64,000 nt of DNA from Actinocorallia populi (lineage in GTDB: Bacteria; Actinomycetota; Actinomycetes; Streptosporangiales; Streptosporangiaceae), in assembly GCF_002995495.1 (NCBI RefSeq), contig NZ_PVZV01000001.1, positions 1,240,001 to 1,304,000 of the forward strand, read 5' to 3'. Within the stretch, counting starts at the first letter, position 1. Every line of letters begins with the position of its first letter. Below the pieces are notes generated by a model. It was not told the origin of the DNA. It searched no databases and saw nothing but the letters and a program-made list of their open reading frames with translations. Positions 40,115-49,319 of this stretch are shown here, in pieces. The translations under genes and the position numbers were made by a program.

Positions 40115-42558
40115 GGCGGCTTCTCCGGTAGCCGGTGCAGGATCCGCTCGCCGCCGCCCAGGACGTGCCTTCGCCCGTCCACGATGACGTCCACCGGGGC
40201 GGCGGCGCCCGGCCTCGCCCGGACCAGCACCTGCTCGTGGCTGATCTGGAAGTGCAGCCAGTGGCCCCGGTAGCGCAGGTCGAAGTCCAGCCACTTGAGG
40301 TTCTCGGGCAGGCAGGGGTGCAGCCGCAGCGCGTCGGCCCTGGTCTCCAGGCCGGTGTAGCAGCGCTGCAGGATGTCCACGGTCCCGGCCATCGCGCCGA
40401 GGTGGATGCCCTCCCGGGTGGTGCCGCCCTGGGTGTCGGCGAGGTCGGCGGAGAGCGCCTCGCACAGCAGCTCCCAGGAGCCCTGGCGGTTGCCGCGGGA
40501 CGACACCCAGGAGTGCACGACCCGGCTGAGGGTGGAGCCGTGGCTGGTGCGGGCCTGGTAGTAGGCGATGGTCTCGGGGATGGTCTCCGGATCGAACGCG
40601 TAGCCGAGCCGCTCCAGCACGGGGACGAGCTCCTCGACGCTCAGCAGGTAGAAGAGCATGAGCACGTCGGGCTGCTTGGACGCCTTGTAGCGGTTGGTGG
40701 TGTCGCCCTCGGACTCCAGGATGAGGTCGAGCCTGCCGATGCCGCCGTACTTCGCGCGGTAGGCCGCCCAGTCCAGCTCCTCCAGGTCGGCGTAGCCCTC
40801 GAACTGGGCGAGCAGGCCGCCGGGCAGGAACGGCACGTGCAGCCGCCGGCTGAGGTGGTCCCACTGCCGCAGCTCGTCCGCGGTGACGCCGAGCCGCTGC
40901 CACAGGTCCTCGGTGTGGTGGCCGCCGAGGATCTCGTGCACCTCCTGGACGCGGGCGAACGTCCAGGCGGTCATGATGTTGACGTAGGCGTTGTCGTCCA
41001 GGCCGACGCCGGGCCGTTCGGGATAGCCGTCGTGGAACTCGTCGGGCCCCATCACGCCGCGCAGGTGGTAGCGGTCGTCGGCGGAGTCGTACTCGGCGAG
41101 GGACGCCCAGAAGCGGGCGATCTCGACGAGGAGTTCGGCGCCGTAGGCGGCGAGGAAGTCGACGTCGGCGGTGGCCTGGTAGTAGAGCCAGATGTTGTAG
41201 GCCACCGCGATGTCGATGTGGTACTGCCGCCGCGAGTTGTCGGCCATCCAGCGGCCGGAGCGGGGGTTGAAGAACTCCCGCGGTGTCTCCTCCCGTCCGT
41301 CGCTCCCGCTCTGCCAGGGGAAGAGGGCGCCGGAGGCCCCGGTCTCGCGGGCCAGCAGTCGGGCCTGGGGGAGGCGGCGGTAGCGGTACAGCAGCAGCGC
41401 CCTGGTCAGCTCCGGCATCCGCAGGTTGAGGATCGGGAAGACGAACAGCTCGTCCCAGAAGATGTGGCCGCGGTAGCCCTCGCCGTGCAGGCCCCTCGCC
41501 GGCACGCCCACGTCGAGGTCGGCGGTGTTGCGCGACAGGGTCTGGGCGACGTGGAAGATGTGGAGGTTGACGGCGCGCCGCTCGGCCGTCCCGTCGTCGC
41601 CCTGGAAGGACAGGTGGAAGCGCTTCCAGAGGTGCTCCCAGGCCAGGAAGTGCTCCTTGCGCAGGGAATCGAAGCCGGGTGTCGCGTTCAGTTCGATGCG
41701 GGCGGCCTCCAGCGGCTCTGAGATGGCCTTGTCCCGGGAGGTGAAGACCGTGACGGTCTTGTCGACCGTCACGGGGACGCCCGGCGAGACGGAGAGGGAC
41801 AGCCGGTATCCCGCCCTGCGGGGATCCTCGACGTCCCGCACGGCTGCGATGACGGGCCGGTCCTCGCGGCGCAGCAGGGTCCGCGCCGCCATGGCGACGC
41901 GGATCTCGGACTGGTTGGTCTCGGCGACCAGCCAGTACGTGTCGCCGTGCCGGCCGGTGAGGGGCTCACCGAGGTGCTCCTTGGCGAGCGCGTCGAACGC
42001 GGCGACGTTGTCGTTGCGCACCTCCCCGTCCAGCAGGCTGCGGACGTGCAGCGTCCCGTCCCAGTCGATCGGGGTGAGGACGGTGCGCAGGGCCGCCGTG
42101 TGCGGCCGGTTCAGCGAGACGAGCCGCTCCTGCCTCAGGTGGGTGCGCCGCCGCGCGGGATCGCGCACGAACGCCTCCCGCAGGAGGACGCCGTGCTGCA
42201 TGTCGAGCACCTCGTGCCAGTGCTCGACCTCGTACGCGCCGGGGGCGAACCAGGGTCCGTCCTCGGCGCGGAAGGTGACGGGCAGCCAGTTGGGCAGGTT
42301 GACGATGCTCTCGTCGTCCCTGGCATGGCCGTGGACCCGGGAGGTGAGCCGGTTGTAGACGCCCGCCACGTAGGTGGCGGGATAGCGGACGCCGTCGGCG
42401 GTGTCCTCCGGCGCGGCGCCGCGCGTGGCCAGGTAGCCGTTGCCGAGCGTCAGCAGCGCCTCCCGGGTCCCCTCGCCGGCCGGGTCGGCCTCGGTGTAGG
42501 ACAGCAGCCACTGGCTGTCGGGCGTCTGGCACAGGGAGCAGACGAGGTGGGTGGTCAT
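40093..42558 (-). CDS. GH65 glycoside phosphorylase
   Basis: The 821-aa enzyme shows the GH65 layout: an N-terminal beta-sandwich (REALLTLGNGYLATRGAAPED), an (alpha/alpha)6 barrel with FWDELFVFPILN and the general acid in VMGPDEFHDG (Glu near residue 505), the phosphate-side KQPDVLMLFYLL and THGSTLSRVVHS. Such enzymes split trehalose, maltose, kojibiose or nigerose with phosphate to beta-glucose 1-phosphate. No beta-phosphoglucomutase gene is next to it. ATG 42558 was chosen; a TTG extension adds 11 residues. The donor sugar cannot be decided from motifs alone. Confidence 0.9.
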   Translation of the reverse strand: MTTHLVCSLCQTPDSQWLLSYTEADPAGEGTREALLTLGNGYLATRGAAPEDTADGVRYPATYVAGVYNRLTSRVHGHARDDESIVNLPNWLPVTFRAEDGPWFAPGAYEVEHWHEVLDMQHGVLLREAFVRDPARRRTHLRQERLVSLNRPHTAALRTVLTPIDWDGTLHVRSLLDGEVRNDNVAAFDALAKEHLGEPLTGRHGDTYWLVAETNQSEIRVAMAARTLLRREDRPVIAAVRDVEDPRRAGYRLSLSVSPGVPVTVDKTVTVFTSRDKAISEPLEAARIELNATPGFDSLRKEHFLAWEHLWKRFHLSFQGDDGTAERRAVNLHIFHVAQTLSRNTADLDVGVPARGLHGEGYRGHIFWDELFVFPILNLRMPELTRALLLYRYRRLPQARLLARETGASGALFPWQSGSDGREETPREFFNPRSGRWMADNSRRQYHIDIAVAYNIWLYYQATADVDFLAAYGAELLVEIARFWASLAEYDSADDRYHLRGVMGPDEFHDGYPERPGVGLDDNAYVNIMTAWTFARVQEVHEILGGHHTEDLWQRLGVTADELRQWDHLSRRLHVPFLPGGLLAQFEGYADLEELDWAAYRAKYGGIGRLDLILESEGDTTNRYKASKQPDVLMLFYLLSVEELVPVLERLGYAFDPETIPETIAYYQARTSHGSTLSRVVHSWVSSRGNRQGSWELLCEALSADLADTQGGTTREGIHLGAMAGTVDILQRCYTGLETRADALRLHPCLPENLKWLDFDLRYRGHWLHFQISHEQVLVRARPGAAAPVDVIVDGRRHVLGGGERILHRLPEKPPHSSSCP

Positions 42559-42626
42559 GCAGCCGTGCTGCCCGGTGAAAGCCCGGGTCAAAACCAGAGG
42601 TGTCTCACTGTGCGGCGGCCGGGGGA

Positions 42627-43184
42627 TCAGCCCTTGTGGGAGCGGATGGCGTCGCGGACCCGGTCGGTGATCGCCGCGATGGGGCCGAGCAGCAGGTTCT
42701 TGGTGGCCGACTCGACGCCGGGCCGGGGGTGGGTGGGGGCGGTGGCCTCGGCGGCCTTCACCGCGGCGGCCATCGCGCGCAGCTGGCCCTCGCCGACGCG
42801 GTCGCGCAGCTGGGCGAACTCGTAGCGCTCCTCGGCGCGGGCGTGGGTGAGGACGGACATGCGCAGCCGGTCCAGCATCGACATGAAGTTGGGGTCGGAG
42901 GTGTCCATCTTCTCCAGGGTGGACAGGATCTCCTTGGCCTTGCGCTCCTCGGCGAGCCGGTCGTCGATGAGCGCGTCGCCGTTCGGCAGCGCCTTGCGGG
43001 CCGCCGGGTGGATGACCTCCTCCTCGGCGGTCTCGTGGACGGCGAGCAGATGCACCAGTTGCGCGAAGAACTTCTTCCTTTCCGCGCCCTCGCTCATCAG
43101 CGTCTGCATGAACAGGTGCCGGATCTGCGCGTGCTGCTCGACGAGGAGGTCGATGACGTCGGTACGGGCGGATGTCTGGGCCAT
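42627..43184 (-). CDS. Hemerythrin HHE-domain protein
   Basis: The 185-aa protein has histidine/acid pairs of a diiron hemerythrin-like bundle: LLVEQHAQIRHLF, HLLAVHETAEEEVIHPA and LTHARAEERYEFAQL. The C-terminal 50 residues are extra (TAPTHPRPGVESATKNLL). Members bind O2 or NO, or protect against oxidative stress. GGAAGGA precedes ATG 43184. It is divergent from the ferritin-like gene at 43365. Confidence 0.9.
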   Translation of the reverse strand: MAQTSARTDVIDLLVEQHAQIRHLFMQTLMSEGAERKKFFAQLVHLLAVHETAEEEVIHPAARKALPNGDALIDDRLAEERKAKEILSTLEKMDTSDPNFMSMLDRLRMSVLTHARAEERYEFAQLRDRVGEGQLRAMAAAVKAAEATAPTHPRPGVESATKNLLLGPIAAITDRVRDAIRSHKG

Positions 43185-43364
43185 GCGGATTCCTTCCATG
43201 GTGCCGGTGATCTGGCCCCTACCCGTCTTCCATACCCTTATGGCCTGATGATCTGTGACGTAGGTAATGAAATCTTTATTGTTATCGGGGAGGGGAGATC
43301 CGGGTAAGGGCGGGATGAATCCCATTGCTCGTACCGAATCCGTCTCTCTGAAAGGACCGGTCAT

Positions 43365-44561
43365 ATGGCGTTCAATCCGCTCGAACATCGTGGCATTCCC
43401 CTGGAAAAGCAGGTGCGCAGCTGGCGCGAACTGAACGTCGAACCGATCGACCCCGACAACGCCGACCCCTACACCCGGTGCCGCGTCATCACGATGAACG
43501 GCATCGAGGTGGAGGCCGTCATGTTCAGCCACCACCTCAACCGGGTGTGCGCGGACATGGAGGTCAAGCAGAAGCTCGCCGAGGTGCGCTACATCGAGCA
43601 GCAGCAGCAGAAGGCCGTGAACTGGCTGCTGCCCGGCCAGGCCTCGGTGCTGGAGACCACCATCGCCTACGAGCAGGTCGCGGTGGACCTCACCGGCTGG
43701 GTGGCCCGCATGGAGCCCGACCCGTACCTGCGCCAGGCGTACGAGTTCGGGGTCCTGGAGGACTTCGACCACCTGTACCGCTACGCCAACCTCTTCGAGA
43801 TGATCGAGCACCGCAAGGCCGAGGAGATCGTGGACGGCCTCACCGAGGTCATGCCGGGCCGCCCCACCCGCCAGCACCACCGGCACCCGGCCGACAACCT
43901 CAACGAGCCCTACGACCGCACCTCCGCCGCCCCCCTGTCGAAGCTGCACGCGCTGACCATCATGGCCGCCGAGCAGCAGACCATGAACTACTACATGAAC
44001 GTGGGCCCGCAGTACATGGAGCCGATCGCCCGGCAGCTCTACCAGGAGATCGGGATGGTCGAGGAGGAGCACGTCACCCACTACGAGTCGCTCGTCGACC
44101 CCGGGGAGACCTGGTGGGAGCGGCTGGTCAACCACGAGTACAACGAGTGCTACCTGTACCACTCGTTCATGGAGACCGAGAGCGACCCCAGGATCAAGGC
44201 GATCTGGGAGCTGCACCTCAACATGGAGCTGGCCCACCTGCACGCCGCGTGCGACCTGATGCGCGCCTACGACGGACGCGACCCGGAGAGCGTCCTGGCG
44301 CCCGAGCTGCCCGCGCCCGTCACGTTCGAGCCGAACAAGCAGTTCATCCGCGACCTGCTGGCCACCCAGGTGGACCTCACCAAGCTCGGCACCGGCTACG
44401 TCTGGGAGGCGCACGAGCGCTTCGAGAAGATGCAGCAGGAGCTCATGGGCGGCCGCCCGCCGGCCAGCGACGAGGTCATCACCGAGCACCGCGACCGCAT
44501 GGGCGGCGACTACCGGCTGGAGACCGAGGGGCCCCACCCGGTCGAGCGGCTGCGCCAGTAG
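43365..44561 (+). CDS. Ferritin-like diiron protein
   Basis: The 398-aa protein is far longer than ferritin or bacterioferritin. Two helical parts carry candidate metal ligands: HHLNRVCADMEVKQKLAEVRYIEQQ, IAYEQVAVDLTGW, FDHLYRYANLFEMIEHRKAEEI, and later IMAAEQQTMNYYMNVG, EIGMVEEEHVTHYESL and NMELAHLHAACDLM. The E-x-x-H arrangement fits a ferritin-like diiron oxidase. Activity not known. AAGGA lies ahead of ATG 43365. The 180-bp divergent region with the hemerythrin gene suggests co-regulation under oxidative stress. Confidence 0.83.
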   Translation: MAFNPLEHRGIPLEKQVRSWRELNVEPIDPDNADPYTRCRVITMNGIEVEAVMFSHHLNRVCADMEVKQKLAEVRYIEQQQQKAVNWLLPGQASVLETTIAYEQVAVDLTGWVARMEPDPYLRQAYEFGVLEDFDHLYRYANLFEMIEHRKAEEIVDGLTEVMPGRPTRQHHRHPADNLNEPYDRTSAAPLSKLHALTIMAAEQQTMNYYMNVGPQYMEPIARQLYQEIGMVEEEHVTHYESLVDPGETWWERLVNHEYNECYLYHSFMETESDPRIKAIWELHLNMELAHLHAACDLMRAYDGRDPESVLAPELPAPVTFEPNKQFIRDLLATQVDLTKLGTGYVWEAHERFEKMQQELMGGRPPASDEVITEHRDRMGGDYRLETEGPHPVERLRQ

Positions 44562-44577
44562 CCGCGCCGCGGGGGCC

Positions 44578-46209
44578 TCAGTCCCCGGTGAGGTCGCGCC
44601 GGTGGAAGGCCAGGAGGCCGAGCGCCGCCAGGACCAGGCCTAGGCCGGTCAGGACGGCGGCCGCGACGGGTGCGAAGGGCTCGGCGGGGACGGGCTCCAG
44701 ATGGTGGAACGGGGAGAGCGCCAGGACGGGCTCCGGCCAGTCCAGACCGGGGCCGATCATCTCCACCAGGTAGGCCGTGAAGGCCGCGGCGGCAGGGAGC
44801 GCCACGGCGAGCCGCGGCGCGAGGCCGTAGACGAGCAGGGCGAGGCCGGTGAAGAAGGCGATGGCGGGCAGGGCGTTGAGGGTCGCGCCCAGCACGTCGG
44901 CCAGGGTGGGGCCGCCGCCCGTCAGCCGGATGCCCGCCCACATCGCCAGGCCCGAGGCGAAGGCGATGAGGGTGGCGCCGGCCGCGGTCAGCGCGAGGTG
45001 GCCGCCCAGCCACCGCTCGCGGGAGACCGGCCGCACGAGCACGGCGTCCAGCCGCCCCGCCGACTCCTCGGCGCGGGCGGCCCCGATCCGCCAGCACGCG
45101 TACAGGCTGGTGAACAGCCCGAGCATCGTGCCCATCATGCCGACGAAGGAGAGCACCATCTTCTCGGCGTCCCAGCCGATGGACTCCAGCATGGAGCGGT
45201 AGGAGGGGTCGTCGGCGATGAAGTCGGCGACCGCGTCGACGAGCAGGCCCGTGATCAGCGCGTAGAGGCAGATGCCGGCCGCCCAGCCCAGCAGCATGCC
45301 CCGGGTGGTGCGCCAGGCGAACGCGGTGGGGCCGCCCAGCAGGCGGTCCCGCGGCGGGCGGCTGTCCTTCTCCGCGAGCAGCGCGCCGCCGGTGTCGCGG
45401 GCGAGCCGCAGCCGCGCGGCCGCGACGGCCAGGGCGGCGGGCGCCAGGAGCAGCAGCGCCAGCGCCGCCCAGTTCGGGTCGCGGTAGGCGTGGAGCTCGT
45501 CCATCCAGCCGTACGGCGTGGCCCAGTGCAGCCAGGTGAGCGCGTCGTCGCTGTTGGCGACCATGCGCAGCACGTAGAAGGAGCCCAGGATCGTCGCGGT
45601 GAGCGCGGTGACCCTGCGGCGCATCACGAACAGCTGGGAGAGGACGGCGGCGATCCCGGCGAAGGTCGCGGCGAACCCGGCGATGCCCAGGCCGAAGAGC
45701 ACCGAGCCGCCCGCCGCCGCGTCCGACGCCGACAGGGTCGCCGCTACGGCGGCGCCGGCCAGCAGGAGCGCGCACCCGATCACCAGGAACTGCAGGAGCA
45801 GCACCCGGCCGGCGTGGACCGGTCCGGTGAGGACGAACTCCGCGCGCTCGGTCTCCTCCTCGCCGCGCAGCAGGCGTCCGGTGACCAGCAGCGCCCAGAT
45901 GGCGGCGATCGACTGCATCATCCAGCCGCCGTCCCAGACGACGAAGCCGCCGACGGTGTCGACGGCGTGCGGGAGGCCCTGCATCATGCGGACGGCGGGG
46001 CTGTCCTGGAACTCGCCGATCCGGGCGCGGGAGGCGGCGTCCGGGTAGGCGGCCGCGTAGCTGACGGCCTCGACCAGGGCGAAGAGGGCCAGGCCGAGGG
46101 CGAGCAGCAGGACGCCCCGCCGGACCAGGCGGACCATCAGCCGCAGGACGGCCGGGTCGGCGCCCGCGGGGGAGGGCGCGGCGTGGTGGGCGGGGGCGGC
46201 GGAGGCCAT
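44578..46209 (-). CDS. ABC-2 type exporter permease
   Basis: The 543-aa membrane subunit has about 12 helices arranged as two similar halves (MVRLVRRGVLLLALGLALFALVEAV near 30; AFAWRTTRGMLLGWAAGICLYALITG near 305). This is typical of actinobacterial TipB/antibiotic-type exporters. It begins 9 nt after the ATPase stop with TAGGAG ahead of ATG 46209. Forms a drug or polyketide-type exporter with that ATPase; the substrate is unknown. It converges on the ferritin-like gene. Confidence 0.88.
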   Translation of the reverse strand: MASAAPAHHAAPSPAGADPAVLRLMVRLVRRGVLLLALGLALFALVEAVSYAAAYPDAASRARIGEFQDSPAVRMMQGLPHAVDTVGGFVVWDGGWMMQSIAAIWALLVTGRLLRGEEETERAEFVLTGPVHAGRVLLLQFLVIGCALLLAGAAVAATLSASDAAAGGSVLFGLGIAGFAATFAGIAAVLSQLFVMRRRVTALTATILGSFYVLRMVANSDDALTWLHWATPYGWMDELHAYRDPNWAALALLLLAPAALAVAAARLRLARDTGGALLAEKDSRPPRDRLLGGPTAFAWRTTRGMLLGWAAGICLYALITGLLVDAVADFIADDPSYRSMLESIGWDAEKMVLSFVGMMGTMLGLFTSLYACWRIGAARAEESAGRLDAVLVRPVSRERWLGGHLALTAAGATLIAFASGLAMWAGIRLTGGGPTLADVLGATLNALPAIAFFTGLALLVYGLAPRLAVALPAAAAFTAYLVEMIGPGLDWPEPVLALSPFHHLEPVPAEPFAPVAAAVLTGLGLVLAALGLLAFHRRDLTGD

Positions 46210-46218
46210 CGGCCGCTC

Positions 46219-47139
46219 CTATCCGTCGAGCCGCGCGGAGAGCCCGGTCTCGGGCTGCGCGGGCGGCGCGTAGTAGGTCATGAAGACCTCCTCGAGGCTG
46301 GGCTCGTGGCTGCGCAGCTTGAGCAGCCCCGCCCGGGTGAGCCGTTCCAGCAGCGGGACGGGCGAGCCCGCGACCGTCACCCGCACCCCGTCGGGCAGGG
46401 GTTCGGCCGAGGTGACCCCCGGCACGTCCGACAGGTCGGGCGTGGGGCCCTCCAGCGTCGCGTCGTAGACGGTGGCGTTCAGGCCGCGCAGGTCCGCCAG
46501 GGTGGCGACCTCGATCAGCCGCCCGTCCCGCAGGATGCCGACCCGCTCGCAGACGTCCTCGACCTCGGCGAGGATGTGCGAGGAGAGGAAGACCGTCTGG
46601 CCGCGGGCGGCGGCCTCCCTGGTCAGCGCCTGGAACTCGGCCTCCATCAGGGGGTCGAGCCCGGCGGTCGGCTCGTCCAGGAGCAGGAGGTCCGGGCGGG
46701 TCATGAACGCCGCGACCAGCGCGACCTTCTGCCGGTTGCCCTTGGAGTAGGAGCGCGCCCGCAGGCTCGTGTCGAGCCGGAGCCGTTCGACGAGCTCGTC
46801 GCGGTAGGCGGTGTCCACCCGTCCGGCCAGGCGCCCCAGGTAGGTGAGGATCTCCATCCCGGTGAGCTGCGGCCACAACGCCACGTCGCCGGGCACGTAG
46901 CCCAGGTGCCGGTGCGCGGCCCGCACGTCCCCGACCGGCACCCCCATGATCCACGCGTGCCCGGAGGTGGGCCGGATGAGGTTGAGCAGGAGCCTGATCG
47001 TCGTGGACTTGCCCGCCCCGTTGGGCCCGAGGAACCCGAAGACCTCCCCCCGCGGCACCACCAGGTCCAGGCCCTCCAGGGCGACCGTCTTCCCGAAGTG
47101 TTTGCCCAGCCGTTCGGTTCTGATCGCCTCGTCGGTCAC
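46219..47139 (-). CDS. ABC-2 exporter ATPase
   Basis: The 306-aa ATPase has Walker A GPNGAGKST (near residue 40), signature YSKGNRQKVALVAAF and Walker B LLLDEPTAGLDPLME, the DrrA/CcmA branch. A C-terminal domain (about 225-306) ends HEPSLEEVFMTYY. GTG 47139 has GGAGGTG 9 nt upstream. The signature glycine motif SKGN is a known variation in this group. First gene of a two-gene exporter operon. Confidence 0.92.
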   Translation of the reverse strand: MTDEAIRTERLGKHFGKTVALEGLDLVVPRGEVFGFLGPNGAGKSTTIRLLLNLIRPTSGHAWIMGVPVGDVRAAHRHLGYVPGDVALWPQLTGMEILTYLGRLAGRVDTAYRDELVERLRLDTSLRARSYSKGNRQKVALVAAFMTRPDLLLLDEPTAGLDPLMEAEFQALTREAAARGQTVFLSSHILAEVEDVCERVGILRDGRLIEVATLADLRGLNATVYDATLEGPTPDLSDVPGVTSAEPLPDGVRVTVAGSPVPLLERLTRAGLLKLRSHEPSLEEVFMTYYAPPAQPETGLSARLDG

Positions 47140-47225
47140 CCGGCACCTCCGGTCTCGGTCTCCGCCCTTCCAGGCTAGATCGAACCCGGGTGAAGGGCCA
47201 TGGGTCCGGCCGGGGAACGCGTGGC

Positions 47226-47248
47226 GTTTGCGTACGGGGGTTCGGGTA
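47226..47248 (+). promoter_or_regulatory. Stress-sigma-like (SigB/SigF type) promoter
   Basis: GTTT (47226-47229), 14 bp, GGGTA (47244-47248) fits the GTTT/GNNT-N14-16-GGGTA pattern of actinobacterial SigB/SigF promoters. It lies 36 bp before ATG 47284. Confidence 0.45.
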
Positions 47249-47283
47249 GGGATGTCCTTGACGGGGTGTGAGGAGTGGGGACG

Positions 47284-48018
47284 ATGACGAGGACCGAACC
47301 GAGCAGGCGGGTGGAGCCCACCCGGTACGCGGCCCGGACTCCGCCGGTCCGGCGGGAGCCGTTCTGGGGAGGGGCGGTGCGGGGGGCGTTCGGCGCCGCC
47401 AGCAGGCTGCGCGGAGGCCATGTCTTCCACAACGCGGGGAACATCTATGTGGCGACCCTGACGATCGACCGTGGCGACTTCCTGCGGGGGGAGACCGAGC
47501 ACCGGACGTACGAGGCGGTGGCCCGGTTCTCCCGGGCGCTGGCCCTGCCGGGCGGGCTGCCCGACATCCTGGGGATCGCGCTGCACATCCCCACCGGGGA
47601 GGGCATGATCGACCTGCTGTTCGCCACGACGGGGCGCCGGCCGGGGATGCGGCACGTCCTGCTGCCCCGCCGTTCGTTCACCTCCGGCGCCTACACCACC
47701 CTCCTGCCCTACTCGATCAAGGGGCGGACGGCGCTGCTCGGCCTGTTCCCCCAGGGGCACCGGCGCATCCCGGCCCGGCTGGGTCCGCTCGACGAGGCGA
47801 TCGCCGCGGCTCCGCTGTCCTTCCGCCTGGCCAGCGCCTCCCTTCTGGGCCGCTGGCGCCCGCACGGGACCCTGCGCGTGCACACCCCTTGGGCGGGCGA
47901 GGACCTCGGGGCGTTCGACCCCGAACTGCACAACGTGCCCGAGCTGCACCCGACGGGCCCCTTCCAGACCTTCCGCCGGAAGGCCTACCAGGGTTCCCGC
48001 CGGGTGCGCGGGGAGTGA
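47284..48018 (+). CDS. Uncharacterised catalase-fold-like protein
   Basis: This 244-aa protein belongs to an actinobacterial group loosely annotated as phosphodiesterase. It resembles small heme-dependent catalase-like proteins in layout: RGGHVFHNAGNIYVATLTIDRG, ARFSRALALPGGLPDILGIALHIP, MIDLLFATTGRR, SFTSGAYTTLLPY. No metallophosphoesterase motif is present. AGGAG 8 nt upstream decides ATG 47284 over GTG 47275. It converges on the transporter gene, 5 bp away. Confidence 0.65.
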   Translation: MTRTEPSRRVEPTRYAARTPPVRREPFWGGAVRGAFGAASRLRGGHVFHNAGNIYVATLTIDRGDFLRGETEHRTYEAVARFSRALALPGGLPDILGIALHIPTGEGMIDLLFATTGRRPGMRHVLLPRRSFTSGAYTTLLPYSIKGRTALLGLFPQGHRRIPARLGPLDEAIAAAPLSFRLASASLLGRWRPHGTLRVHTPWAGEDLGAFDPELHNVPELHPTGPFQTFRRKAYQGSRRVRGE

Positions 48019-48022
48019 GCCG

Positions 48023-49306
48023 TCAGACGAAGTAGCGCAGCCAGACGTACACCCAGGCCATCACGGTGCTCAGCACGGTGACGACGACGCCGTAGCGGGT
48101 GAACTGCCAGAAGGAGATGCGGTTGCCCGTCTGGGCGGCGATGCCGATGGCGACGACGTTGGCGCTGGCGGCGATCGCGGTGCCGTTGCCGCCGAAGTCC
48201 GCGCCGAGCGCGAACGCCCACCACAGCGGTTCGCCGTCACCGGCGGGCAGCTGCGCGACGACCTCCTCGACGATGGGGGCCATCGTCGCGGTGTAGGGGA
48301 TGTTGTCGAAGAACGCGCCGAGGACCGCGGAGCCGAAGAGCAGCGAGGTCGCGGCGGCCAGCGGCTGGTCGGCGAAGGTGTCCACGGCCCAGGTGCCGAC
48401 GGCCTCGATCACGCCGGTGTGGACGAGGCCGGAGACCATGACGAACAGGCCGAAGAAGAACACCAGCGTGTGCCACTCGACCTCCTCGAGGACCTCGGCG
48501 GTCTCGGCCCTGGTGACCAGCAGCATGACGCCCGCGCCGACCATCGCCACGATCGACGGCTCCACGTGCAGCACCGAGTGCAGCGAGAAGCCGGCGATGA
48601 CCAGGACCAGCACGGCCATGCAGCGGACGAGCAGCCCGGTGTCCTTGATGGCGCGGCGTTCCTGCAGCGACATGATCTCGGCCGCGCGTTCGGGGTCGTA
48701 CTGGAACGACTTGCGGAACATCACCCGGGTCAGCAGCACGAACACCACGAACACGATCACGACGATCGGCGTCATGTGGACGAGGAAGTCGTTGAAGCTC
48801 AGCCCGGCCCTGCTGCCGATGATGATGTTGGGCGGGTCGCCGATGAGGGTGGAGGCGCCGCCGATGTTGGAGGCGAGGATCTCGGCGATGATGTAGGGCA
48901 CCGGGGAGATGGCCAGCCGCTTGCAGACCACCACGGTGACCGGCACGACCAGCATGATCGTGGTGACGTTGTCCAGGAACGGCGAGGCGATCGCGGTGAT
49001 GACCATGAGCATGACCATCAGCCGGTAGGGGCGCCCCCGGGAGCGTTTGGCCGCCCAGATGGCCAGGTAGTCGAAGGCGCCGGTCTGCTTGACGATCCCG
49101 ACGATGATCATCATGCCGAACAGCAGGAACAGCACGTTCCAGTCGACGCCCTCGTGCTCGGAGAAGAAGACGTCGGCGCCCGGCGTCAGCCCGAGCACGG
49201 TCATGACGCCGGCCGCCACCAGCACGATCTTGACTTTGTCTATTTTTTCGGTGGCTATAAGGAAGAACGAGACCGCGAAAATGGAGAAGGCCAGGATTCC
49301 TGTCAT
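48023..49306 (-). CDS. ArsB/NhaD-superfamily ion transporter
   Basis: The 427-aa ion transporter superfamily protein has about 11 helices. Marks include FFLIATEKIDKVKIVLVAAGVM, the family signature NVTTIMLVVPVTVVVCKRL, NIGGASTLIGDPPNIIIGSRAGLSF and the second repeat FFDNIPYTATMAPIV. These are shared by Na+/H+ antiporters NhaD and anion permeases of the ArsB/P type; the ion is not decidable. Expressed after the CBS-domain gene in one operon (13-bp gap), which suggests nucleotide-dependent control. Confidence 0.87.
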   Translation of the reverse strand: MTGILAFSIFAVSFFLIATEKIDKVKIVLVAAGVMTVLGLTPGADVFFSEHEGVDWNVLFLLFGMMIIVGIVKQTGAFDYLAIWAAKRSRGRPYRLMVMLMVITAIASPFLDNVTTIMLVVPVTVVVCKRLAISPVPYIIAEILASNIGGASTLIGDPPNIIIGSRAGLSFNDFLVHMTPIVVIVFVVFVLLTRVMFRKSFQYDPERAAEIMSLQERRAIKDTGLLVRCMAVLVLVIAGFSLHSVLHVEPSIVAMVGAGVMLLVTRAETAEVLEEVEWHTLVFFFGLFVMVSGLVHTGVIEAVGTWAVDTFADQPLAAATSLLFGSAVLGAFFDNIPYTATMAPIVEEVVAQLPAGDGEPLWWAFALGADFGGNGTAIAASANVVAIGIAAQTGNRISFWQFTRYGVVVTVLSTVMAWVYVWLRYFV

Positions 49307-49319
49307 ATGAGGTCTCCCG

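Noticed and set aside
39047-40903. Minus-strand frame reading through TerC and the end of the GH65 gene
   Set aside because: TerC on the plus strand has membrane topology, family motifs and a ribosome site; the minus frame is His/Gln/Arg-rich noise.
43279-43312. Stress-sigma promoter before the ferritin-like gene (GGGTAA)
   Set aside because: No -35 element lies at the required 14-16 bp distance.
47140-47949. Open frame that would extend the ABC-2 ATPase N-terminus by about 270 codons
   Set aside because: The extension is antisense to the gene at 47284 and lacks protein-like sequence; the GTG at 47139 has its own ribosome site.
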